Positions 35,300 to 46,431 of a DNA stretch of 54,369 bases are shown piece after piece. Origin of the DNA: Gracilaria gracilis (taxonomy: Eukaryota > Rhodophyta > Florideophyceae > Gracilariales > Gracilariaceae). Where the stretch lies: the NCBI GenBank assembly GCA_030374805.1, contig JARGSG010000104.1, forward strand, positions 1 through 54,369. The letters run 5' to 3'. Both the position numbers and the translations under genes were made by a program. The notes under the pieces are model-generated. The model was not told the origin of the DNA. It worked only from the letters and a program-made list of their open reading frames with translations, and ran no database searches. How positions within the stretch are numbered: position 1 is the stretch's first letter; each line of letters begins with the position of its first letter.

Positions 35300-37570
35300 T
35301 TAACCTTGGTCGTCTACCCCGAAGGGGAGTGCTTCACCACCGTTAAGACGGGCGCGTATCCCTATGCAAAAGATGTCTCCGAACTGTTCTCCTACCAGTT
35401 CCTCTGGAGTTATGCGGACAAAACTCCCCGGTGGGGGTTTCCCAGTAGCGATCTCATTAGAAGCCAGTAGTTCGTCAAAGTCAGCGTTCATATCCAGATC
35501 TTCTGGCCATTCCGGATCTTCCAGTTCTTTTCCGTCCACGACGAAGCAGGGGATGTCGTCATCCTTGGTTGCGAGGGGCTCCCCACTTGTGGGGAATCGG
35601 GACAGTGCGTCGGCCTGCTTGTTCTGCACCCCCTTCTTATATATGACTGTGAAGTCATATTCCGCTAAGCAGAGTCTCCACCGCATCAAGCGGCCAGATG
35701 GATCAGAGATATTCATCAACCATCTCAACGAGGAGTGATCCATATATACGGTAAAGTGAACACCCATAAGATAGGGGCGAAGAGTGGTCAGTGCCCACAC
35801 AACTGCGAGACACTCTTTCTCCGAAACGGAGTAGTTCCGCTCGTGGACGTTCAGCGAGCGCGACCAGTACCCGATGGGTTTCCGTTCCCCTTCCGGGGTG
35901 GTTTGGAAAAGAGCGCAACCGACTTGGTAGTCGCTCGAGTCCGTATCCACAAAGTACGGCAATCCCAATTCGGGTAACGATAAAATCGGTGCTGACGTGA
36001 CAGCCTCCTTTAAGGAGTTAAAAGCTTCCGCTTGCGCGGGATTTAAGGGTTCCAGTTTCGGCGGTTGTCCCTTGCGCAGGAGTGCGTTGAGGGGCGCCGC
36101 GATGTCCGAAAAGTTCGGGATGAACCGTCGATAGACGTTGACCAGCCCTAGGAAGGATCGCAATTCCGTCTGAGTACGGGGTTTCTTTGCCTTCATTAGG
36201 GATTTGACTCGAGCTTCCTGGATCGACAGCCGTCCAGGGCGGATAATGTGACCAAGATACTTGATAGTATCTGTGAAAAACTCACACTTCCTCATCTTGA
36301 GGGTTATCCCAGCATCCCGTAAAACGGTTAGAACTTCACGTACATGGGTGAGGTGGTCGTCGAGGTTAGCTGAGAAGACGATGATGTCATCCAGATATAC
36401 CAAACACGACCGCCACTTGAACCTCTTGAGCAGGATATCGACCGCTCGTTGGAACGTAGCGGGGGCGTTGGTCAACTCAAATGGCATCCGCTTGAAGCGG
36501 TAGGACCCGGAGTGACAGACAAAGGCTGTCTTGTCGCGGTCCTCTTCCCTTACAGGGACTTGCCAATATCCCCATTTGGCATCCAACGCCGTGAACACGG
36601 TTGCGTTTCCGAGTGAATCAATGCACTCATCCATCCGAGGAATCGGGTAAGTATCCCGTACTGTTACGGCGTTTAACCGAAGGTAGTCGACACAAAATCG
36701 CCACGTACCGTCGGTCTTTAATTCCAGTACGATTGGGGATGCCCAGGGTGATTGAGCGGGTTCAATCACCCCGGCGCGGAGCATCTTGTCAACTTGAAAA
36801 TGCTCCTCTTCCCGAGCCTTCGGTCCTGTCCTATAAGAGGGTTGCGCAACGGGACGCGTGTTCGGCATCAGCTCAATCCGGTGTTCCGTTGCATCTATCT
36901 CTCCTAGAGAGCCATCCCACATAGTGGTAAATTCCCGTAACATGTTACGGAGTCGATCGCAGTGCGAATCCGGTACATGACGGAGGTCCAGCTCTTTTAG
37001 AGCCTTCACCGGGTCAAGCCGGTCGTACCTTCTGGGGCCACGCTCTCCTGTTGGTACAGGGTTCGATTCCGAACCATTCGGTGACTTCTCAGTTGACACG
37101 GCAGTATTCTTCGTTAAAACGGCAATGTCCTCTCCCTCCTTAGACGGGGCGTCGGAGTTCTCTGTACTCACCACCTCGTCAAAGGAAACTAAACCGAGAA
37201 CATCGGCAGCTGTCATCCGCGTCGTGAGCATCGCGAGCGGGTGCGGGGTAACTGATCCAATTACTTGGTTCTTTTCCAGATACTGGGGTTTGCTGCCAAG
37301 GTTGGCAACGAGTACCCGAAATGGTATATCTGGTGTGACCTGCACGACACCGTTCGCGAAGGCTAATTGACAATGCTCGTACAACGAGGAAATGGGTTGC
37401 ACAACCCAAAGACCGTGTTGACGGGAATTGACCTGCTCCATTACATGTGACTCAGGCGGGATAGAGACAGACAAAGCGACGCGTAGCTTCGTAGATTCCT
37501 GGCGCGCCGGAGGTGATTCTTGCGCGGCAGGGTGTGGAACCTGCTTCCGCGAAGCCCGCTTTAGCGGACG
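35300..37570 (-). pseudogene. Reverse transcriptase-RNase H region of pol
   Basis: Copies element RNA into DNA and degrades the RNA strand. One open frame from 37474 to the TAA at 35300; the upstream TGA (37571-37573) is the only stop separating it from protease, and the 32 codons between are open in the same frame. RT motifs in order: WRFCVDYLRLN, FTALDAKWGYW (catalytic Asp), MPFELTNAPATFQ (usually MPFGLTNAPATFQ), YLDD (near 36390). RNase H begins at YFVDTDSSDYQVGCALFQ and includes EKECLAVVWA and the HTDH-type site as YMDHSSL. Length and order are typical of Ty3/gypsy. Confidence 0.92.
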
Positions 37571-38182
37571 TCAAACAATTGGATCACACGATCCGTTGTC
37601 CAGTTCGACACGCCTGAGGCGGGGCCTGATTGCATCGACAAATCTGTCGCAGTAATCACATCCCAGTATCACTGGAGCGGCCAATGACCGACAGACTATA
37701 AAGTCAAGCTTCACCATCATGGTGCCCAACCGTACGACCAAGTCGACGGTGCCTACCGTTTTCAATGGGTTGTTGTTCGCATCTGCGACATCCATAACCG
37801 CATCAGCGCGGATTCGAGCCCGCACCTGCGGAGGCAAAAGGGATTCCATGACAAAGTTCGGGCCGGCACCTGTATCCAGGACACTTAGAGTTCTTACCTG
37901 AAACTGGGGGTTAAGGCCAAGGTCGGCGTAAACTTTATAGTTACGCTTGGCCATGACAAAAATTTTATCCGGGATCCGGTTGTTTCTTACCAGTATCCAC
38001 GGTCGACGCAGAACACCTAAGTGTTCCGAATCCGCGTCTGCGGTGTCCTTCCTAGTGAGGATCTTCACCGGGGGGCGAGGCAACGACGCCTCGAGCGTCA
38101 CGAGCCTCAACTCTGAGGACGCCTCTCCCAAAGGGGAGACTCCCTTGTTTAGTTTTCCTGGGCTTCCGCCTGCGGCGGCTTC
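37571..38182 (-). pseudogene. Aspartic protease region of pol
   Basis: Retropepsin-type protease that processes Gag-Pol. The active site SVLDTGAGPNFV lies near 37870; downstream ILGCDYCDRFV is the second conserved strand. The frame is open from just after a TGA at about 38183 and overlaps the end of gag by about 35 nt in the -1 frame, so it has no good start of its own and would be made by frameshifting. It ends at an in-frame TGA (37571-37573), followed directly by the RT frame. Confidence 0.82.
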
Positions 38183-40323
38183 TCAGGCTCCTCAACGACG
38201 AGGGCTTGGGATCCTCGTTGACGGTTTTCCACGTGAGTGGTGTTTGGAACGTACGCCTGCTGAGCGGAGACATCCGACCGCATCAGAACAGACCGCGCAG
38301 GTGGGAGGGTATGTGACAGGTCCAGTTTCGCGCGCAAGTACGATGCGATGGGCACTGTGCGATTCTCCTTTGGAGTGAGGGCTTCGTAGTTCGACACTAC
38401 CTTGCCCATTTCTCTCAGAGAGAGGAGACATTGCGGGGATGTGTGACCGTGCGTATAGCACAGGTGGCATATCAAACGCAATACTCCTGCTTGCAGGTTA
38501 CATTTCCGAACTTCGGCAAAACGAACCGCAGGGCGGGGGTCTCTCCATCCAGGCCGTTGAAAACGGGTACCTCCATTCGAATATGGGAAAGAAGGCGCCG
38601 TTATACGACGGTTGTCCACATACAGCGCTGGGTCGACCAGTGCTGTACCGAACGATGTATCCGTCGTGGACGGGAGTTCCGTAGTCGGCAAGGAGATAAC
38701 TTCGCCGTGAGCCAACTGCACGTTGTCGTATCCCCGTTGAAGGTGTTCAGCCGCTACCAGCGAGAGCGATGGGGGGCGGTCCTTCATCACCAACGCTTTT
38801 GCGGACTTCGACCTCGAATGAGGAACACGAGCACCTACTGCATCACCCTCCGCGCGCGCGGCTTGAACCAACTCGAGGTAATTAATCCTCGGCTTGTCCT
38901 CCCGACGGCGGGCAACGAAGGACTTGATGGCTGCACTCAGCCCATCGATGAACATCGTACAACGTTCCCCGGCGGGGTAGACATTACCACAGCGGTGGAA
39001 AGCCTTGTTAAGGCGTACCGAACAATCGGTTTCAACCTCGTCGTGGCGCTGACGAGTATCCCTCAAAGCTAGGATCGGGGACTGAATGGTATCATTCGTC
39101 GCCTAGGACCTCAAGAGGTACTGGACGGCTTCAGACCAGCACGTCAACCCCTCCTTCGGAGGCTTTCGTAGAACCTCTTACAGAGTGATATTGGTCTTCA
39201 GCCACTCCCCGTAAAAAGTACGGCAGCGCCACGTAGGCTTGTCCTTCGTTCATCCCGAGTATATCGGCTTCCGCAACAAAGCGGGCGAGGAAATCCAACA
39301 CCAGGATTGGGTCCTCTCCAGAAAATGTCTGGTTCCGGAGTGAAAGCTGCATTCGCTTGATGCAATCTTTCACTCATCCCGTTCCACGGGTGTACGCGCC
39401 AAAGAGGAGTCTCCCAACCGATAGTATCTGTACGAAAGTAGCTGGCGATACATCCTATTCGTAGGCTTCAATTCCCGTAGTCCGGAGTGTCTTCTACCCT
39501 TTGTACGGGAGCGAATCACCCCCTGGGTGGCAGACGACCGCTTTGAGCGCGAAGAGCGCCCGCGGCGACCGTCCTCCGACTCGGAGTCTGAAGTAGTAGA
39601 CCCATCCGAGTCACTCGGGTTAGAATACGACGAAGTCGGTGTATTCAAATGATCGTTGTGGCGTTTGGAATTCCGCATGAGGCGGCCTTTGCCTGTTCCA
39701 GCGGGCTGGTCGCGTTGTGACACGGCAGCAGCCGGATCATGCGGGGAGTTCTCATCCATTAATATGGTTTGTTCCAACGTCTCCAGACGGGCACGGACGC
39801 GATTGAATCGCTCCTCAATCCCTTCAACCAAGGCGGTGGGCGAACCCAAACACTCCAACATTTTGTTGACATCAGACCGTAATATACGGAGGTCTTCAGC
39901 AACATCCCTCGCAGCGGTACTCTCGACCACCTCAAGGAGGGCTGGAAACTCCCCTACAAAGGCATTATGGGCGGCACGCAGAGTGCGTACCTGGTTTTCC
40001 AGGGAAGTCCCCTGGGGAGTGTTAGAAACAAACTCCCGGCGAGGTTGGGATCCCGCGGCAGCGGTTGCCGGCTGGGACGCCAGAGGCGCACCAGTGGCAA
40101 CTGGAGCAGGCACAGCGACGGGCCGAGAAGAGGCCAACGGGGGCAAAGAAAGGTCCCAGGATTCCCGGTGTTGGCTCGAAGTCCGAGAGAAAACCCTCGC
40201 GTGGGAGGTTGAACCAGCCCGAATCGGGATCTTAAAAATCACCCGATCATCGGGAACATCCCCACCATCATGGGAGCGGCTGCGAGTAACTGCCGGCTCC
40301 GCACGAGATGGCTTTCGAGACAT
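38149..40323 (-). pseudogene. gag, frameshifted
   Basis: Structural protein of the virus-like particle. From ATG 40323: a Ser/Arg-rich N-terminal region to a TGA at 39370; the capsid-like part (FSGEDPILVLDFLARFVAEAD, typical of retrotransposon gag) is in the -1 frame from 39373 to 39131; the homologous reading then lies in a third frame with a TAG near 39090 before re-entering the frame at 39066, which runs to the TAA at 38149. A CCHC zinc knuckle CHLCYTHGHTSPQC lies at about 38430-38475. At least two frameshifts and one stop make this gag non-functional. Confidence 0.82.
38152..38158 (-). promoter_or_regulatory. Candidate -1 frameshift site at the gag end
   Basis: GGAAAAC sits directly before the gag TAA, and slipping back by one places the ribosome in the protease frame. 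It departs from the strict X-XXY-YYZ rule at the first triplet. Confidence 0.3.
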
Positions 40324-40411
40324 CGGTAAATCCGTTCAACGGGAAAAGACGGAATTTTCCGGAACAAATGGAAGTCACCTCAAAGAGGAAAACAACACAC
40401 AAAAACTTTCG

Positions 40412-40425
40412 AAGTCGGGAGACCA
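40412..40425 (-). other. Candidate primer-binding site
   Basis: On the minus strand, three bases after the 5' LTR, TGGTCTCCCGAC begins with TGG, the complement of a tRNA CCA end. The matching tRNA cannot be named from sequence alone. Confidence 0.5.
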
Positions 40426-40428
40426 CTT

Positions 40429-41218
40429 TGTAGTACAACGCCAGAGGCGGGAGGACACCACGAAGACGTCCGAGATCTTCCTCCGTAGGAGGGTAGTCAG
40501 CAAACAGAGTCTCTCTGGCAAGGCACGACGAAGTCGGGTGTAAGCCGAGGCCAAGCCGTCACGACGGGCGTAGAGAGTTGAGCAAGGATCGGTGTTGGCA
40601 ACACGTGTGTGGGTGAACGGGTCCTTGAGAGAGGCACGAGTCCACGGAAGTGGGGAAAGAGAAAAGGAATCCGCGAGAGCGGGGGATGGAAAGAAGGAAA
40701 AAAAGAAAAGGGCAAAAAGGCTACGGTAAACACTGGGGTTATCCCTGTACAGGGTCGAACGCGACACAAGCGGAAAACACTCCCACGAATGGGTCCTGTT
40801 AGGTGACGCAGGGAGGATACACTACCCGTAGGCAACGGAGCCTCTCTTCTGGAAGGAGTCGATGACCGCCGAAGGCGAAGAAGTATAGAGGAAACCCTGG
40901 TTGGGGAAGTTTACTTAGTGGCGATGGCCAGGTGCCGAGCCACTATATAGTATAGTAATCTCCCTGCAACTAGGCAAAACTATTAAATAAATATCTAAAT
41001 TACCAGCAATGCTGTGCCAACCATCCGTTGCAAGAGCTCCACACGTGTCTTAGTCACACCCAAATTGGGGCTGCGGTGCGAGTGCACGTGTGCACCGTGC
41101 ACATTATGCAGACCGCATTGCGGCACACAACCCTTGTGTAGCTGCAGTAACCATCAGCACGCGCAAGCGGAAAAACGACTAAGTCGGTGAAATATCCCTT
41201 GTAGGGCGTTGCACTACA
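40429..41218 (-). repeat. 5' LTR
   Basis: 790 bp, with plus-strand ends TGTAGTACAACGCC and GGCGTTGCACTACA, and the same length as the other LTR. It would carry the element promoter; ACTATATAG on the minus strand is the only TATA-like word. Confidence 0.93.
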
Positions 41219-41223
41219 CGGTT
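41219..41223 (+). other. Target-site duplication, right copy
   Basis: CGGTT immediately after the LTR, identical to 30461-30465. Confidence 0.8.
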
Positions 41224-44200
41224 TGGCATTCGTTGAACTGTATCTACCATCCCGGTGACCACCTGCTGGTCCTCACTTTACACCTGGGAAACTCTCTTCT
41301 CTCACTTCCAATAAGGTCTGAAATCCACAGTGGTCTTGCTCCATCCGTTCGGTATCCAGAAGAAAACGGAACCATTTCTTTCAAGGACGGCGATTCTACC
41401 ACCTGGGAGAATGGATAGCTTCTCCCAGTTGCCGTACGGTCGTAAACCGTTTCGGTTATGGTAGCTTGAGGGGTCTCACCATGGCCGTACTGTAGCAGTT
41501 CGGATGTTCCAATGTGGAGCCGCAAGTATTCCCATTAGGTTCCTATACGGTGTCGACCATACCGGTATGCACCTCTGCATGTTCCTCGATGACGGAGGAA
41601 CAGTGCCTCCTTTCTGCCAAATGGTACGTTGATGTGACCCAATTGGTGCGACGAAGGCTTCCCTGCCTATACCCTGTGTGAGATCTGGGACTCTTGGTAC
41701 GACCTTTGCGCAGGTCGGATCCTGTTTGTTTCATCTTATGTATAGGCCGATAGAAAATTTGGCACCTTTAAGGTCCGATTCACCTAATTAGTTCAGGTTT
41801 CCATTGTCCACAAACGAATCATACAGTTTTCAGTTTGGTTTGAAACTTGAAGAGGTGTCAACAAAACCCTTTGGTAAAGGGGACAGACCCTCCTCCCTCT
41901 TCCTTAGACCAGCGTATCGCGGATGGTTTGGGGATTTCAATGATGGGAGTAATGGAGCGAACCAATTGGTGTCACCTCTCATTTCGGTCGTTTCTTTTAT
42001 CTACCAACAGGTTTCCCTTCTATCTAAGACCTTCATGGTAAATTGAAAGGCTCATATGAAAGTTTCAGTACACTACCAGACTTCCACACGGTTAATCAAT
42101 TGGTCCAGACGAGCACCTTTTTGGTGTTCTATATCCAATACCAACAGGTTGCGTTTCGAAGATCTACCTTGAGGTTGCATCACGAAACCCATTTGGTAAG
42201 CTCAGAACACCACCAGTTTCACAAAAAGTTGACCAACTGGTTCTAAATACCGTAGAGGTACGCCATTCGATTTCTGTTCTGCAAGACGGATTATTGTAGA
42301 TAGACCCATGCGCTTCGGCGATGGACCCAGTGTGTTGCTTGCAATGTGGCTTTAGTTTCCAATGAGGTCCAGCTCTCCATGCCAAATTGAAGCCTTTGAC
42401 CCACCGTTCGGTTGCACTACTACCCTGGAGAAGGTGCACTCGTATGTCTGTTGGGTTTCGGCACCCTCTTCATCGGGGCTCAATAATCCCATTCCCCTGG
42501 CGGGCATATTGTCCTCAACGGGTGCCGGTATCCTTTCAAAGCGGTTTTCGTTGCTCCCCAAATGGATTCGACTCTGACCGTCAAGGTAAGACTCCAAATG
42601 GGACACCCTAAACGGCTGGGAACGCCAACCTGTTGGTCCTCAAGCGCCCCTACCAATATGGTGTCTCTTCCAGCTGGTGGTAGTCCAACCCGTTCTGGTC
42701 ATCATCGTAACCGTTGCTACGAAACCATTTGGTGGGGAGCCACAATAGAACCTCCAAGGTATTCCACCATCACTTCGTCACATCCTCCACGTTATCCTCG
42801 TCTTCCACTTCTCTCTGCCACAACCTGTTTAGTTAGCATACCATTTAGACTTCCAACCCATTTGCAATTTACCGCGTAGTTGCGAAGCCTCTGTGGTTAT
42901 TGGAGGCAGGTTAGCTGTGCTTTCCAATTAGTTCTTGCCATTTAGATCGCCTCTCGACGCTTGGTTCGCTTCTCTACTTGCCTACAGGAGCAAGCTTTTG
43001 AAACTTTCTGGACTTCCCTTCTTGGTCGAGCAACCTGTTGGCGTGGTTACCATACGTTCTTCGACCTCCACATGGTGTCAACCAAACTTTTTGGTACGAC
43101 CAGAGGGAGCTACGGTCGCCCAACCTACTGGATGGCTTTCCATACGGCTTCCGAACTCCAACTGGTATGAACTAAACCGATTGGTAATAACGGAGAAGTC
43201 TACGGACACTCCTCCCCCTTCCTTAGACCAGCGTACCACGATGATCCGAGGATTCTACCGATAATCGTAGTTGATCAAACCAATTGGGGTTACTGCGCTC
43301 CTCCTTTCTCTGCTCTCCATTTGGTCACCAGCCTTTCCATAGCCACCACCAGTTGGTTTCGAACCATTGCTGAAAGCGCATGATGGAGGCCAGTCTGCAC
43401 TGCTGACCATGCGCAGCACCATTATGGTTACTTCACTCGCTACGCGCTCCAGCGCACCATCCAGCAATGTATCCAGTTGGTTGTGCATTGCCTCTGGGAC
43501 CGTATGCGGGCGCACGCGCCGCATTGACCAAGAGGTTACTTGCAAGGCGAATCAAAATTTCCGCCGCGGAAATTACCCCTTCAAATGGTACCGAAAACGG
43601 CGAAACCTCTTTTGGCCTGTTTCTCGAGAACCAAGCGGTTTGAGAGGCTGAGAATGGCCGATTTGGGCTCCCGGCGCGGTCGAAATACTTAGATTTTTTT
43701 AACTCGCCGGCGCGCGAGCACTACCCACAATAGTGTAAACCAAATCGGTTACTCGCCCACGGCGCACGAATCCAATCGGCCGCCAACCTCCGCAGTCGAA
43801 AAACGCAATTTTTTTACTTGTACCTTTCGGCCACGCGCTTGCGCCACACGCGCGTCCACTCTTGACGGTTCGCCCGTGTTGGGCGCGTGTCCAGTGGGTT
43901 TTGGGAGTACCCATTTGGTTCCGGCGTAAAGCGCACCGGTGGGTTCGATGATCAAGCAGACCCAACGGCAGGCGGGCATGGGGATCGATTGTACCAAATG
44001 GTTGCGAGCGTGCGAAGAGCTCCTCGGGGCGCGTTCCGCGTGGTTTATCGATATTACCATATGGATGGCAGCCAGTTACCAAACGGTTGCGAGCGTGCGA
44101 AGACCTCTTTGCGACGCGTTCCGCATGGTCAACCACCACAGCTACCACATTAAAGGTACGTTCACGTTTTCTCTCCCTCTGGATTCTGGGCGAACTCACT

Positions 44201-44600
44201 TGGTCCTCTTCCTTCTCTGCTTTCGGTTCGTTCATCAGCTACCAATCGGATATTTCGCGAGTTTCCAATTGGTTGTTCGTAGTTCATTGCTTCCATTTGG
44301 TTAGTAGTTATTACCTAGCAGGGGAGAACGCGTTCTCCCCAGCTTCTCTCGTTCCCTTCACTATTGTGGCTTGGAGGGTTATCCAGATGTTAAAGTGTCG
44401 CCTGTGCCTCACGACGCGCAGGAGATCCTTGCGCTCGTGTTCCCATTCGTACCAGCTGGCTCAGTATCGGAAACCTTTTGGGGTGCATCTAAGACCATTT
44501 GGAGATTCCAAAAGATGTCAGGGGTACCGCCTGGCAATTTCCCTATAGGCTAAATTATCCAAAGCAGTACCCACCTCGATATTTATGGCTTCAACTTCAT
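41219..44600. repeat. Degenerate TTGGT-module tandem repeat, right part
   Basis: Clear internal copies: CCATACG units at 43050 and 43140 (90-bp spacing, with shared CTCCAnnTGGT, AACnAAAC and TTGGTA); ACCAAAnGGTTGCGAGCGTG at 43993 and 44078 (85-bp spacing); and CTTCCTTAGACCAGCGTA at about 41901 and 43221, each followed by ACCAATTGG after 45-65 nt. Each unit holds about three modules ending TGGT, roughly 30 bp apart. Units are very diverged elsewhere. Short ORFs here are not supported as genes. Confidence 0.6.
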
Positions 44601-44872
44601 GGCACTTGGACCCCCGTATCAGCGGGCGGCTGCGTAACGGAGCGTCGGTGTTCTCGGAATGCTAGTTCAGTATGCTAGGTCGCTAGTTGTGAAAATAAAA
44701 GTCCAAAAAAACTAGCATTTTTGCAGTTTGCGCTAGTTGGCAAGGCAAAAAATTTTTTTTGGAAATTACGTTTCCGTTCAGTGCAGTTCCAACTTCACCT
44801 ACTGGAGTTGAAGGCTAGTTTGCGTTTTTTCTGCCACTCGTAATTACAATCCCCACACTCGTCCAAAACACT
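44601..44872. other. Spacer between the array and the coiled-coil relic
   Basis: CTAGTT/CTAGCATTT words repeat at 44660-44730; nothing else seen. Confidence 0.3.
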
Positions 44873-45861
44873 CTAAGAAATTACGAACCCACCATTAGCG
44901 CTCCCTCCTTCCAACCCTGCATTCGGATCCTGAGTCTCAGTTTCCCTAAATGTAAAGTTGAAGAACTCCAACGGAACACTCTCTCCATTCTCGTACACCC
45001 TCCTAGCCCCAAACTGGCTTCCAACCCCTCCCAGCCTCTTCTCCTCCTGCTCCTCCAGTATGCGCTCCGCCGTTCGAACAGCCGCCGCTACACTACCAAA
45101 CCCAACTAGTGGCGCCCCACCCGGCAGCTGCCGCGGTACACACACCTCTCCATCCTCGTCCACCATCACCCCACCGTTTCGCCTCTTCCTCAACCGACTC
45201 CCCCCAACCTCCCCTCCATTCCCTTCACCGCTCCTCCCCCTCACACACCCACGTCCACCACGAGAGGCAGGCGTCACCAGTGACCCTTTCTCTCTTCCCG
45301 GCTCCCTTCCAACGCCTTCTTCCCTCACCAGCTCCTTCACCTCCAACAACAATTGGCACGCCTTCCCCACCTGTCCCACTTGCACCTCCAACACCTCCAC
45401 ACGTCCCATCAGCCCCATATTCTCCCTTCTAAGCGTCACCAGCTCCCTCCCAACGCACTCTACCATCCCACTCACATGCCTTCCAGTCCCCATTCCAGCC
45501 AACTTCATCCTTTTCCGAATCGTCGAAATCAAATCCATTGGCACCCCAATCTCCGACACACTCAGCACCACCCCTCCCATCTCACCAACCATCTCAGAAA
45601 GCCAGTCGTCCAAATGCTCCTTCAGATCCCCTCCAAGTCTCCTCAACCGCACCTCCATCTCCGCCGTGAACCATCTCTCCTGTCCTCCATCCCCTCCACC
45701 CCCATCACCCCCCCCCCTCCCTCTCCATCCCCACTTTCCTCCTTCTCCCCCATGCAAACCTTGTCCCCACCCTCCTCCTTCCTTCCCGGTCGCATTTCTG
45801 GTACCTCCGTCCGGTGAAGCAGAGCCACTAGCTCCTCGTCCTTGACGTACCCATTCGACAT
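44873..45861 (-). pseudogene. Unrecognised coiled-coil/Gly-rich protein, one frameshift
   Basis: From ATG 45861 the frame reads MSNGYVKDEELVALLHR and enters a Gly/Glu-rich tract encoded by a long poly-C run on the plus strand (about 45706-45722). After the run the protein-like reading continues in the next frame to 44873: ERWFTAEMEVRLRRLGGDL, a heptad-like helical region (about 100 residues, LVTLRRENMGLMGRVEVLE), a basic KRRNGG segment and an acidic end. Length would be about 328 residues. The single break sits in a homopolymer, so a sequence error or a recent indel is possible. No family recognised. It lies on the same strand as, and downstream of, the ParB/2OG relic and may belong to the same element. 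Confidence 0.45.
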
Positions 45862-46431
45862 CGCAGAAATAAACGGCGGTTCACGATAACGAAGATGGAT
45901 AAGAACAAGCGAGATGAAACCAACAGTTGCAGCACTCCCCCCCACACTCCGCACACACGTGGCACTGTAGGCCACACACCCACTTGCGCTGCACAACCCT
46001 TTTTACCCCATTCACATCCACTCCTATTTCCCGCCATTCCACACAAATTCCATTTTTTTCTTAGAAATCTCCACATTCTCCCAACCTCGGTCCATACCAA
46101 ATCCCAATGAAACCCCTGATGCACCACCTCTCAAGTACCAACGGTACCATAAACTCTTACTTTCTATGCTTTTATTTCACTGCATATCTTCTCATAAACA
46201 CACTGTTCGACCCTTACCTCCTCTACAGCCCTGCTGCCCATTTCTTTCCATAACCGAATCATACAAATCCCCTTATCCCCTGGAACACTTTTTTCCATGA
46301 CCAAAACCACAGCCCAGTCGTGTACTTAAAGCTTTCCCCATTCCTTAGAATGTAGACCACTTTCCTTTCAGAGCTACCAGCACCCGACACCTTCCAACAG
46401 CCCATACCTTCAATCAAACAAACTCTTCACA
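45862..46431. other. Intergenic region
   Basis: A minus-strand ORF (46127-45828) precedes the coiled-coil gene in another frame, without motifs; nothing supported. Confidence 0.3.

Larger units (their letters stand above)
30466..41218 (-). mobile_element. Ty3/gypsy chromovirus-type LTR retrotransposon, 10.75 kb
   Basis: A structurally complete element on the minus strand: 5' LTR 41218-40429, primer-binding-site candidate, gag, protease, RT-RNase H, integrase, long C-terminal extension with chromodomain, 3' LTR 31255-30466, and target duplication CGGTT. The order PR-RT-RH-IN is that of Ty3/gypsy, and a chromodomain after integrase marks chromoviruses, where it guides integration to chromatin. 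LTRs differ at about 17 of 790 positions by eye, mostly transitions, so insertion is fairly recent. The coding region nevertheless has frameshifts in gag, two in-frame stops in pol and a frameshift after integrase, so this copy is probably not autonomous. Confidence 0.93.

Noticed and set aside
33900..37160. Shared CTCCTTAGACGG words inside the retrotransposon as a regulatory repeat
   Set aside because: Both copies lie in protein-like reading (SKEGE) of pol and its extension; probably a repeated peptide or chance.
37571..37573. TGA between protease and RT as a selenocysteine codon
   Set aside because: No SECIS-like structure noticed, and a Ty3/gypsy pol has no known use for selenocysteine; a mutation or readthrough is simpler.
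28691..44600. CRISPR-like array in the TTGGT-module region
   Set aside because: The modules are degenerate, spacing varies, there are no identical repeats with unique spacers, and no cas-like genes occur in this eukaryotic DNA.
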